64,000 nucleotides of DNA from JAXLVB01 sp046329195 (GTDB taxonomy: Bacteria; Bacteroidota; Bacteroidia; Cytophagales; Spirosomataceae), in NCBI GenBank assembly GCA_046329195.1, contig JAXLVB010000001.1:1364001-1428000 (forward strand). The letters run 5' to 3'. This document shows positions 41,732 to 50,426 of the stretch, in pieces. The position numbers and the translations under genes are program-made. The notes beneath the pieces were generated by a model, which was not told the origin of the DNA, made no database searches, and was given only the letters and a program-made list of their open reading frames with translations. Positions within the stretch are counted from its first letter, which is position 1. Each line of letters starts with the position of its first letter.

Positions 41732-41812
41732 TAGTTGACGCTGATAGGGTTCAAAATCCTGTCAGCATTTTTATTTGAAGTAAATCCACGTTATTAAACT
41801 TCAAAAACGTCG

Positions 41813-41853
41813 TTTTTTTACTTGTAACCACCTTCAAGTGCTTTTTACCTTTG
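41813..41853 (+). promoter_or_regulatory. shared-type promoter of the alpha/beta hydrolase gene (site E)
   Basis: TTTTTTTACTTGTAACC with TACCTTTG 27 bases on. ACT replaces ACC; a second TAACCACC follows within the spacer. The ATG is 27 bases after the -7 box. Confidence 0.7.
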
Positions 41854-41879
41854 TTTTGAACTTAAACCATTCAAAATCA

Positions 41880-42641
41880 ATGAAAAAGCACTTTTTGTTT
41901 TTTTTAGTATTACTCTTCGTAGCAATTAAGGCAAACGCCCAACAACAACGGTTCGCCGATGCGACCTACGTCTTTGTACACGGTGCTTGGGGCGGGGGTT
42001 GGGAATACAAAAAGGTGGATTCTCTGCTTACTGCTCAGGGGCACAAAGTGTATCGTCCTACCATGACGGGCTTGGGCGAGCGGGTTCATTTGGCAAATGC
42101 TGACATTAACCTCAGTACCCATATTCAGGATATTGTCAACATGATTTTGTTTGAAGACCTACACAACATCACGCTCGTGGGGCATAGCTACGGTGGCATG
42201 GTGATTTCGGGGGTGGCAGAGCAAATACCCGAACGCATCAGCAAATTAATCTATGTAGATGCCTTTGTACCTAACGATGGCGAAAGCCTGTTTACTGCAC
42301 GGGGCGAAAAAGAAACAAGAGCCATGATTATGCCCCACGTCAAAGATGGCATGATTGAGTACTTTTTTGGCCCTACCAAGCCTACGCCACCCACCGACGT
42401 GCCGCATCCGTTCAAAACCCAAACCGAAACGCTGTCTATTAAAAACCCTGCGGTCAAAAAGATTGCCACTTATTACGTGTTGATGCTGCCCGACAATGGC
42501 GATGCTACCAAAGCAGGGTTTGCGCCGTTTGCCCAAAGAGCCAAAGAACGTGGCTGGAACATTCTACAACTTATTGGTAATCATTATCCTATGCGGTTTC
42601 AGCCTGAAAATTTTATCGTAACTTTGGGAAAATGCAAGTAG
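41880..42641 (+). CDS. secreted alpha/beta-fold hydrolase (methylesterase/HNL-like)
   Basis: A 253-residue hydrolase with a signal peptide (MKKHFLFFLVLLFVAIKANAQ). The pattern TYVFVHGAWGGGWEYKKVDSLLTAQGHKVYRPTMTGLGERVHL is characteristic of the hydroxynitrile lyase/methylesterase branch. The nucleophile is in VGHSYGGMV and an acidic block follows at VDAFVPNDGESL. The His of the triad is probably in the C-terminal GNHYPM. Likely an exported esterase; substrate unknown. A 74-base hairpin repeat begins eight bases after its stop, followed by AraC-10. Confidence 0.9.
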   Translation: MKKHFLFFLVLLFVAIKANAQQQRFADATYVFVHGAWGGGWEYKKVDSLLTAQGHKVYRPTMTGLGERVHLANADINLSTHIQDIVNMILFEDLHNITLVGHSYGGMVISGVAEQIPERISKLIYVDAFVPNDGESLFTARGEKETRAMIMPHVKDGMIEYFFGPTKPTPPTDVPHPFKTQTETLSIKNPAVKKIATYYVLMLPDNGDATKAGFAPFAQRAKERGWNILQLIGNHYPMRFQPENFIVTLGKCK

Positions 42642-42648
42642 ATGTTGA

Positions 42649-42722
42649 ACCACATAGGCCGTCGTAGCGAAAAAACATAGAACGCATTGTTTTTTCTAAT
42701 GTGTTCTATGTTTCTATGTGGT
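42649..42722. repeat. ACCACATAG...CTATGTGGT hairpin repeat, copy 4
   Basis: The outer arms ACCACATAG and CTATGTGGT and an inner long stem (AACATAGAAC...GTTCTATGTT) give a stable hairpin. Read on the minus strand its right edge is GTTTTTTTACCACATAG, so it contains the same T-tract/ACCAC string as the shared promoters. Confidence 0.78.
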
Positions 42723-42739
42723 AAAAAAACTGTAAAATC

Positions 42740-43576
42740 ATGATTTACAAGGAAATACTACCGAGCTTGGGCTTGCAACCATTCATCAAAAACTACCTAT
42801 TGGTAGGGTATGACAAACCCTTGCCGGTAAATTTTGTAACCCAACCTTACCCAACTCGAATAGAGCAGTCGCTTAATTTTTTTGCAAGGGGATTTATTTA
42901 TAACCACACCCCATACACGGGGGAGTCGGTGAGGGTTTCGCAAACGGCGCTCTTTGGGCAGCAAGTGTTGAGACTTAATTTTGAAACGAATTTTCAGCCT
43001 GATTTTCTGATGCTGATGGTCATTTTTCAGGCAGGGGCGTTGAACCGTATTTTGGGGATACCGAGCCAAGAACTTACCACCCAGTTTTGTGATGCCGAAC
43101 CCCTACTGAGTGCCGAACTTCGCCAAGTGAACGATTTGATTGCTAATGCTAAAGGCGAAAATGAAATCATTGGCATTGCCGAAGAGTTTTTGTGGCGAAA
43201 AGTAAAACAAGTAAAAACTCAACCCAACGGTATCGACCGCATCGGTGAGCTACTGACCACACACCCCAATCGCTTCTCGCTGGATTGGCTTGCCGATCAA
43301 GCCTGTTTGAGTCCACGTCAATTTGAACGTCGCTTCACCGACCGCATGGGGGTTGGCCCTAAGTTATACAGCCGTATCAGCCGCTTTTATCAGACGTTTC
43401 AATACAAAGAAGCTCACCCCCATACCGACTGGCTCACGGTGGCGCTGTATTTTGGTTACACCGACTATTATCATTTAGCCAAAGACTTCAAGCAGTTTGC
43501 CAATAGTACCCCAAACATGATGCTTCAACAATACGCCCACCGTCCTGAAGTGATGGTTAAGTTTTTGATGCAATAA
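42740..43576 (+). CDS. AraC-family transcriptional regulator (AraC-10)
   Basis: A 278-residue member and the last of the array. Its sensor part (YPTRIEQSLNFFARGF, MVIFQAGALNRILGIPSQEL) is the most divergent. The HTH units are LADQACLSPRQFERRFTDRMGVGPKLYSRI and LTVALYFGYTDYYHLAKDFKQFANSTP. It follows the alpha/beta hydrolase with a hairpin repeat between. The 225 bases after it carry no evident gene and mark the right edge of the array. Confidence 0.91.
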   Translation: MIYKEILPSLGLQPFIKNYLLVGYDKPLPVNFVTQPYPTRIEQSLNFFARGFIYNHTPYTGESVRVSQTALFGQQVLRLNFETNFQPDFLMLMVIFQAGALNRILGIPSQELTTQFCDAEPLLSAELRQVNDLIANAKGENEIIGIAEEFLWRKVKQVKTQPNGIDRIGELLTTHPNRFSLDWLADQACLSPRQFERRFTDRMGVGPKLYSRISRFYQTFQYKEAHPHTDWLTVALYFGYTDYYHLAKDFKQFANSTPNMMLQQYAHRPEVMVKFLMQ

Positions 43577-43801
43577 CCCTTTCGTTGTACGCTCAAAAAC
43601 GAGCTGAATCCTTACACAAAGTGTCCTACACCCCTCTTACCGAGTCAATCTCCCACATTATTCACTGATTTGGTGGTAGTTATCAGAATCTTTTCTGCAC
43701 AAATCAACGTAGCGAACCCTTTTTTTTGTTAATTAGCATGTTTAATGCCCTCCTTCGTACCTCCATGAACTAATTGATTACCAAACGTTTTACCCCTACT
43801 T

Positions 43802-46339
43802 ATGAAATTGACCCGAATCATGTTTCTTTTTGTGGTCTTACCGGCGTGTGCATGGGCGCAGGGATTTCACAAAGAGATGGATAGATTCTCGAAAACAGAG
43901 ATGATTCGAGGGGGTACTATCATTTGTTTTGGTTCGGGAAAAGTAGGGACATGGCAGGTGCCTCCGGCCGAAATGATGCTTCGGAACTTGTCCAATGCAC
44001 GAGTGGCGGTGGCCAAGTCTCAGTTTGTGGTGACGTACGACAAAAACATGCCCGACAGTGCCAAAATTGCCTTTCAGTATGCCGTGGATATTTGGCAGTC
44101 TATCTTGATTTCTAAAGTACCTATTCGGGTCAATGTCATCTGGCAGAGCTTGTTGTTGCAAGGAGCCTTGGCCGCTACGGGCGTAAGCAACTACCTGCGT
44201 AATTTCCCCGGTGCTCCTAAGTACCAAACGTGGTACCCGATTTCGGTTGCCGAAAAAATAGTAGAGCAAGAGCTTAACGGTACCGACCCCGACATGACCA
44301 TCGCTATCAATCCCGATGTGGCCTGGTACATGGGCAGAGATGGCAAAACCCCCAAAGACCGCTACGATTTGGCCTCTACGGTGCTGCACGAAATCGCCCA
44401 TGGTGTAGGCTTTACGGCTTCGTTTGGCGTGATGGACGAACAAGGGTACTTTGGCAAAATCGGAGGAAGCAGCACCTCGTCGCCGAGCGTTTATGACTGG
44501 TTTGTCGAAAACACCGATGGTAAGACCTTGCTGTCGTATAACAACAACTCTTCTTTACTCAAAGAACAACTCACCAGCGGTGGATTGTCGTTTAACAGTA
44601 CGCTGGTTAGAGCTGCCAACAAAGGTGACCGTTCGCCCTTGTATGCGCCGTCGAGGTATGTGACGGGGTCGAGTATTTCGCACTTGGACGACGCCGTTTT
44701 TGACAATACCCCCAATGTCCTGATGACCAATTCGACCAACAAAGGCGAGTCGGTATTAGACCCAGGGCCAATCACCAAGGCCATTTTGGCCGAAATCGGC
44801 TGGGCTATGGTGTATATTCGACACACGCCCCTAACCGATTCAGAAGAACTAAATCAACCAATTACCATTACGGCTACCGTAACGGGCGATAGTGCTTTGG
44901 CCAAAAATCCAGTAGAATTGACCTATTTTGTCAATGGTTCTACCACCCCAACCGTACTACCCATGACCCCCACGGGCAAGGCCAATGAGTATGCTGCCAC
45001 CCTGCCTGCTGCCAACAGCAACCGTAGTATTGGGTACTTTATCACGGCCAAAGACAAGACTAACCGTATCTATACCGTTCCTTCGGCAGAGCCACGGATT
45101 ATAGCCAACACGCCTAACCAATTTGTGTTTAACAATGGCCCCGACCGCACGCCGCCCACCATTATACATTCGCCGCTACCGTATTTGCTCGATACCCAAA
45201 CACAGGTCTTGATAGAAGCGAAGGTATCAGACGATTACAACTTAGGTATTGACACGGTGTACTTAGACTACGAAATCAACGGAGTACCCCAAAAGCCGCT
45301 GGCCATGCACTATGTGGCCGCTACGGACACCTATCAAGCGGAGTTAACTTTTTCGGAAAATGGCCTCAGCGCCAACGATATAGTGAAGTACCGAATTGTG
45401 GCTCGGGACAACTCTAAGTCAAAAAATCAGCAGATTTTGCCTGCTTCCGATTATTTCTCGGTCACGGTGTATGGAGTTAGAAAAGCCCAAGAAACCTACG
45501 AAAACAATTTTAACAAGAGCCTCACAGAAGATTTTGTTGGTACAGGCTTTGACCTAATCACCCCACCTGAATTTGACGATGCTGCCCTACACACCCAGCA
45601 TCCATATAGAGATAGCGAACTGCTTACGGGTCAAAACAACTACCTTTATCAGTTGCTGATACCCATTGCCCTAAAAGCTACCGACGCAACCATACGGTTT
45701 GACGAGGTGGCATTGGTAGAGCCGAGCGAAAAAACGGCGCTTTTTGGTGAAGAAGACTTTCATGACTATGTGGTAGTAGAGGGTTCTAAAGACAACGGTA
45801 AAACCTGGATGCCTTTTGAGCCCGGCTACAATGCCCGTGACAAAGACGATTGGCTGAATGCCTGGAACAAAAGCACCGACGCAACTCAAAACTCTACAAC
45901 GGTCGGGACGGCCCGACTGATGAAAGCAAGGCAAATCAATATGCTTTCTGGTGGTGATTTTAGTGCTGGCGATAACGTACTGATTCGCTTTCGGATGTTT
46001 GCCAACAAGCAAATTCATGGCTGGGGTTGGGCTATTGATAATCTCAAAATACAGATTCCGGCAGTAGTAGTTTCGACGGTTCTCGAAGAAAACATCAGCA
46101 TTAGTCCCAACCCAACCGCTGGGCGATTTGTGCTCACAGGCAAGCTCAAGCCCGGCTCCAGCGGGGCGCTTATTTCGGTGCTAAATGCACTTGGACAGGT
46201 GGTTTATCAAGAACATTGGCCGAGCGAGTCGGTGCTGAAACAAGAAATAAATTTGAGTTCGATGCCTTCGGGTGTTTACTTTGTGAGCGTTCAGACGGCT
46301 TTTTCCCGCCTTACCAAGCGAATCGTGGTGGCAAGGTAG
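43802..46339 (+). CDS. secreted zinc metalloprotease with T9SS sorting domain
   Basis: An 845-residue protein with an N-terminal signal (MKLTRIMFLFVVLPACAWAQ). The zinc-binding motif STVLHEIAHGVGF (HExxH) lies near residue 200, inside a matrixin-like domain that starts with TYDKNMPDSAKIAFQYAVDIW. The middle (about 340-560) has beta-sandwich repeats, and a further beta domain follows. The C-terminal 80 residues (SISPNPTAGRFVLTG..GALISVLNALGQVVYQE..GVYFVSVQTAFSRLTKRIVVAR) are a type A T9SS sorting domain, so it is exported across the outer membrane. Substrate is unknown. Confidence 0.9.
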   Translation: MKLTRIMFLFVVLPACAWAQGFHKEMDRFSKTEMIRGGTIICFGSGKVGTWQVPPAEMMLRNLSNARVAVAKSQFVVTYDKNMPDSAKIAFQYAVDIWQSILISKVPIRVNVIWQSLLLQGALAATGVSNYLRNFPGAPKYQTWYPISVAEKIVEQELNGTDPDMTIAINPDVAWYMGRDGKTPKDRYDLASTVLHEIAHGVGFTASFGVMDEQGYFGKIGGSSTSSPSVYDWFVENTDGKTLLSYNNNSSLLKEQLTSGGLSFNSTLVRAANKGDRSPLYAPSRYVTGSSISHLDDAVFDNTPNVLMTNSTNKGESVLDPGPITKAILAEIGWAMVYIRHTPLTDSEELNQPITITATVTGDSALAKNPVELTYFVNGSTTPTVLPMTPTGKANEYAATLPAANSNRSIGYFITAKDKTNRIYTVPSAEPRIIANTPNQFVFNNGPDRTPPTIIHSPLPYLLDTQTQVLIEAKVSDDYNLGIDTVYLDYEINGVPQKPLAMHYVAATDTYQAELTFSENGLSANDIVKYRIVARDNSKSKNQQILPASDYFSVTVYGVRKAQETYENNFNKSLTEDFVGTGFDLITPPEFDDAALHTQHPYRDSELLTGQNNYLYQLLIPIALKATDATIRFDEVALVEPSEKTALFGEEDFHDYVVVEGSKDNGKTWMPFEPGYNARDKDDWLNAWNKSTDATQNSTTVGTARLMKARQINMLSGGDFSAGDNVLIRFRMFANKQIHGWGWAIDNLKIQIPAVVVSTVLEENISISPNPTAGRFVLTGKLKPGSSGALISVLNALGQVVYQEHWPSESVLKQEINLSSMPSGVYFVSVQTAFSRLTKRIVVAR

Positions 46340-46412
46340 CGATGTCAGAGGCTATGGTTACTGCTTGTTTTTCGTCTTCGAGCAACCCATCACTAAAAAC
46401 AAAAAGGCACAC

Positions 46413-47735
46413 ATGAAGTATATTTCGCTAAGCATTGGGCTGTTAATGGCTCTAGTTAATTTTTCGTGCAAAACAGTAAAAACACCTACGGTTTCGCCCA
46501 AGCCTATTTGGGAAACGGAGGTAGAAAAGTTAGCCGTTTTTGCCCAAAATCACACAGGCTTTGCACTGTACGATGCAACCGCACAACAAATGATGGTCAG
46601 CTACCAAGCAGATCGCTATTTTGTGCCTGCTTCTAACACCAAACTGTTTAGCTTTTATGCTGGACTGAGTTGCCTCGGCGACTCTATCCCTGCTCTAAAA
46701 TACACGATCCGAGGCGATTCTTTACTCTTTTGGGGAACAGGCGACCCTTCGTTGCTGCATCCTGACCTCCACAATACCAAAGTTTTCGATTTCCTACGGT
46801 CACGTTCAGAAAAACTCTTCTATTCTACTAGCAACGACCAAGTAAATCCGTATGGGGCGGGCTGGCAATGGGACGACTACAATGACTATTACCAACCCGA
46901 AGTAACGGGCCTACCGATGTACGGCAATATCATCCGGTTCAAAGCCAGATTTACAGACCGATTAGAAGTAAATCCGCCGTATTTCTGGCAGTTTTTGCAG
47001 CCCGACACCGCCCGTAAAGCTACCCAGCGAGTAGTACGGGACTTTTACGAGAATCGCTTTGTTTATCAGCCTTTTACCGCCAAAGTTAACTATGAGCAAG
47101 ATGTGCCTTTTCGGACCTCAGCAGCTCTGACCACTGCCCTTTTGAGCGATACACTGCACCGACAGGTTACGTTAGTGAACCTATCGCCACAGCCCAACTG
47201 GCAAGTGCAAACCCTCTACAGCCTTCGAGCCGATACGTTGTACAAGCGCATGTTACAAGTGAGCGACAACATGCTCGCCGAGCAGTTGATGATTTTGTGT
47301 GCGAGTGCCAGCAACAAGCCCCTGAGTTCGGAGAATGGTATCGGCCACGTCATGCGCACCTACCTCAGCGACCTTCCCGACAAACCCACGTGGGTAGATG
47401 GGTCTGGGTTGTCTCGGTACAACGTGTTTACGCCCCGGACAATGGTAGCCTTGCTTCAAAAAATACAGGCTAAAGTGCCGCAAGAACGCTTGTTTGAATT
47501 ACTGGCTATTGGAGGCAAAACGGGTACTTTACGGAATCAATTCAAAGAGGCCGAACCTTTTGTGTTTGCCAAAACTGGCTCGGTAAGCAATGTGTATAAC
47601 TTGAGCGGATATCTCAAAACCAAGTCTGGTAAGTTGTTGATTTTTAGCATGATGAACAACAACTTCGTTCGCCCAACCTCCGAGATTCGGAAAGAAGTAG
47701 AACGGATTTTGAGGTTGGTATATGAGGGATATTAA
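46413..47735 (+). CDS. dacB: D-alanyl-D-alanine carboxypeptidase/endopeptidase (PBP4, S13)
   Basis: A 440-residue penicillin-binding protein. The three active-site motifs are SNTKLF (SxxK), SGLSRYN (SxN-like) and GGKTGTL (KTG). The N-terminus MKYISLSIGLLMALVNFSC with Cys19 suggests a lipoprotein. The enzyme removes terminal D-Ala or cuts cross-links in peptidoglycan. The ATG at 46413 places the leader first; the upstream in-frame part has no signal. A MazF-type toxin gene follows on the opposite strand, with four bases between stops. Confidence 0.93.
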   Translation: MKYISLSIGLLMALVNFSCKTVKTPTVSPKPIWETEVEKLAVFAQNHTGFALYDATAQQMMVSYQADRYFVPASNTKLFSFYAGLSCLGDSIPALKYTIRGDSLLFWGTGDPSLLHPDLHNTKVFDFLRSRSEKLFYSTSNDQVNPYGAGWQWDDYNDYYQPEVTGLPMYGNIIRFKARFTDRLEVNPPYFWQFLQPDTARKATQRVVRDFYENRFVYQPFTAKVNYEQDVPFRTSAALTTALLSDTLHRQVTLVNLSPQPNWQVQTLYSLRADTLYKRMLQVSDNMLAEQLMILCASASNKPLSSENGIGHVMRTYLSDLPDKPTWVDGSGLSRYNVFTPRTMVALLQKIQAKVPQERLFELLAIGGKTGTLRNQFKEAEPFVFAKTGSVSNVYNLSGYLKTKSGKLLIFSMMNNNFVRPTSEIRKEVERILRLVYEGY

Positions 47736-47739
47736 AGGC

Positions 47740-48072
47740 TTAGACGCTGATTAACGAATAAATGCGCTGAATTACTTCTTGGTATTTACTCGCCGAAATG
47801 TGTCCTAATGAATAGGCTATAATCTTTTTGTCTGCTGTAAATAACCGATTAGGGCGAATAGCCGATTGAACAGAAAGCGAACCCACTGCTAAGTCATTTT
47901 GAGTAAGTTCTACCGCATATTGGTCACGGTTGAATTGAGAGGTAATTTGACAAAGGATAATATCATCACCTTGTAAATCGGCTAAGACCAAGGCTGGGCG
48001 ACGTTTAGAAGCAGATAAATCGGAGAAGGGGAATGGTAAAACCACAATCTCTCCTTTTACAAATGTTGCCAT
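47740..48072 (-). CDS. MazF/PemK-family toxin-like endoribonuclease
   Basis: A 110-residue MazF-fold protein: FVKGEIVVLPFPFSDLSASKRRPALVLADLQGDDIILCQIT. PFSDLS and KRRPALV are the family's conserved RNA-binding and catalytic strand (Arg, Thr/Ser). MazF proteins cut single-stranded RNA at short motifs. It is coupled to an upstream small gene by a 16-base overlap, the normal antitoxin-toxin order. Confidence 0.88.
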   Translation of the reverse strand: MATFVKGEIVVLPFPFSDLSASKRRPALVLADLQGDDIILCQITSQFNRDQYAVELTQNDLAVGSLSVQSAIRPNRLFTADKKIIAYSLGHISASKYQEVIQRIYSLISV

Positions 48073-48272
48073 GCCTTTTCTTCTTCAATACTAAGCCAAT
48101 CGCTGGCCAAACGATCTTCGCTTGCCAAATGCGTTTGAATCGTGTCTGGTTGTAAGATTTCGTGCTGTATGAGCTCTATTAAAGCTATTCGCTCAGAAGT
48201 GGGTAACTGCTTGACCAGTTCCACAATTTGCCGAAAAGTCAGCGGGATGGTAAAGGGCAACGTAGTTTCCAT
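48057..48272 (-). CDS. putative antitoxin paired with the MazF-like toxin
   Basis: A 71-residue protein, METTLPFTIPLTFRQIVELVKQLPTSERIALIELIQHEI followed by an acidic tail ending EEEKAWQHL. The helical N-part with LPTSER is common in small antitoxins of this context, with no assigned DNA-binding motif. The assignment rests mostly on its position immediately before the toxin and on overlap. Confidence 0.75.
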   Translation of the reverse strand: METTLPFTIPLTFRQIVELVKQLPTSERIALIELIQHEILQPDTIQTHLASEDRLASDWLSIEEEKAWQHL

Positions 48273-48346
48273 AAGGTTTGTATAAGATTAGAAACAACAA
48301 CAGCGTCTTTTGCGGATAAAAATAAGAAAAAAAGATGGGCTATCCA

Positions 48347-50176
48347 CTACGTCTGCTGCAAGTAATTGAGGCGGCGGTAAAAGCCGTTTTCTACCTGAAG
48401 TAGGTCGTCGTGAGTGCCTTGTTCAATGACCTCGCCGTGGTGCATTACCAAAATTTCGTCAGCTTTTTGGATGGTACTCAGGCGGTGTGCTATGACCAGC
48501 GTCGTACGGTTTTGCATGAGGTTGGTGAGCGCCTCTTGCACTAGTTTCTCAGACTCGGTATCCAAGGCCGAAGTGGCTTCGTCCAAAATCAAGATAGGAG
48601 GGTTTTTCAAGACAGCACGGGCAATACTCAAGCGCTGACGCTGTCCACCCGACAGCTTGGTGCCTCGGTCGCCAATCTTGGTTTGGTAGCCCTTGGGCGT
48701 TTCGGTGATAAACTCATGCGCATTGGCAATTTTGGCAGCCTCTATCACCTGCTCAAGCGTAGCCTCCATCCCAAAAGCGATGTTGTTGAAAATGGTGTCG
48801 TTAAACAAAATAGACTCTTGCGTCACAATGCCCAACAAATCCCGAACCGATTGCTTGGTGTAGGCTCTAATATCAACGCCATCAATCTGAATCTGCCCAC
48901 TTGTAGGGTCATAAAAACGAGGAATCAGGTCGGCAATGGTTGATTTTCCACCTCCCGACGAGCCTACCAAGGCCAGTGTTTTGCCTTTGGGTAATACGAA
49001 ATTAACATTTTTCAAGACGGGATTACCTGCCTCGTACTCAAAATTAACGTCCTGAAAACGAAGCTCTTGCTTAAACCCTGCCAAGCTTTTAGCACCAGTC
49101 TGATTCTTGACAGCTTCTTCGGTATCCAGTAAACCCACAATTCGCTCGGCGGCGGCAATGCCTCGCTGCAAACTGCTGATGGCGTTAGAAATCTCCTTGG
49201 CGGGTCGCAATACCTGCGAGAACAAGATAATATACGTGACAAACATCGAAGCCGTCAGCGACGACTGATGCGAAAACACCAACGAGCCGCCATACAGCAA
49301 CAACACCGATACCGACACCACCCCCATAAACTCCGACAATGGCGAGGCCAACTCGACCCGACTGTACAGCTTGAGAATGGCCGCCTTGTAGCCAAAGTTT
49401 TCGCTCCTAAAGCGCTCACTCATCACTTTTTCGGCGTTAAAGGCTTTCACAATGCGCATTCCACCAAACACTTCGTCGAGGAGGCTTGTGAGGTTGCTTA
49501 GGCGGCTTTGTACTTGGTGAGCGTTCTCTTTGAGTTTTCGGCTCATCCAGCCAATGATTAGCCCCGAAATCGGAATCAACACCAAGGTAAAAAGCGTCAG
49601 ATTCCAAGAGATTCGGAACAAAAACACAAAAAACATGACCAATGTAAATAACTCCTTGAACAAGGCCGTAAAGGCACGCCCCACCGAGTTTTCGATTTCT
49701 TGCACATCGGTGGTCAGGTAGGCCATGATGTTGCCTTTGCGTTCGTTGGTAAAAAAGCCCAAATGCAACCGGACGGTTTTTTCAAAAACCGCCTGTCGCA
49801 ACGAAGCAATGGTGTGGGCTTTGACTTTTTCGATGGTCCGAACCGAAAAGTACCGGAAAATATTAGAAAGCAGCACCGAAACCACAATGGTACCGCAGAC
49901 AAACTGCAAGGCGGCCATCTTGCCTTTTTCTTGAGCCAACGAGGCAAAAGTATAATTAAACAGGTGCGTGAGATAGCTCACGTCGAAGCTCGGTTCGGGC
50001 TTTTGAAGCGTAGCTGCGTTGGTGCCCACCTGGTTGAAAAGTACCTCAAGCAATGGCTGAATGAGGGTAAAATTCATGATGCCAAATACACTGGACAGCA
50101 ACGAAAACAGCGTGTAGGGAGCTACAAAACGCCCCAACGGACGGGCATACGAAAGAATGCGAAAGTATGTTTTCAA
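48347..50176 (-). CDS. ABC transporter, MsbA-like half-transporter
   Basis: A 609-residue fused permease/ATPase. The first 330 residues hold six membrane helices. The ATPase has Walker A (GSSGGGKST), Q-loop region (VTQESILFNDTIF), signature (LSGGQRQRLSIARA), Walker B (PPILILDEATSALD) and the His switch (IAHRLST). MsbA-like proteins flip lipid A or other lipids; the neighbouring envelope glycosyltransferases suit this role. The exact substrate is not readable. The upstream gap (50177-50426) has no gene; it contains only ATTTCGG-type low-complexity sequence. Confidence 0.92.
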   Translation of the reverse strand: MKTYFRILSYARPLGRFVAPYTLFSLLSSVFGIMNFTLIQPLLEVLFNQVGTNAATLQKPEPSFDVSYLTHLFNYTFASLAQEKGKMAALQFVCGTIVVSVLLSNIFRYFSVRTIEKVKAHTIASLRQAVFEKTVRLHLGFFTNERKGNIMAYLTTDVQEIENSVGRAFTALFKELFTLVMFFVFLFRISWNLTLFTLVLIPISGLIIGWMSRKLKENAHQVQSRLSNLTSLLDEVFGGMRIVKAFNAEKVMSERFRSENFGYKAAILKLYSRVELASPLSEFMGVVSVSVLLLYGGSLVFSHQSSLTASMFVTYIILFSQVLRPAKEISNAISSLQRGIAAAERIVGLLDTEEAVKNQTGAKSLAGFKQELRFQDVNFEYEAGNPVLKNVNFVLPKGKTLALVGSSGGGKSTIADLIPRFYDPTSGQIQIDGVDIRAYTKQSVRDLLGIVTQESILFNDTIFNNIAFGMEATLEQVIEAAKIANAHEFITETPKGYQTKIGDRGTKLSGGQRQRLSIARAVLKNPPILILDEATSALDTESEKLVQEALTNLMQNRTTLVIAHRLSTIQKADEILVMHHGEVIEQGTHDDLLQVENGFYRRLNYLQQT

Positions 50177-50426
50177 AGAAAGCGAATGACTAAAATGATT
50201 TCGGATTTACGATTTTGGATTCCGATGACTGTCAAAATGAGCCGATTATGGTTTTGTTATTTTTTGATTTACAAACCCGTATCAACCACCCATTCTCAAC
50301 TCATGGTAGTGAAATTGGAAAACAACTCGCTCAATACGAGTTAGCAACAGTCAAACCTCAAGCCATGCAAATACACCACATGGACTCTTTTTCTATACAA
50401 AGTAACGAAAAATTGATGGGTTTTAG

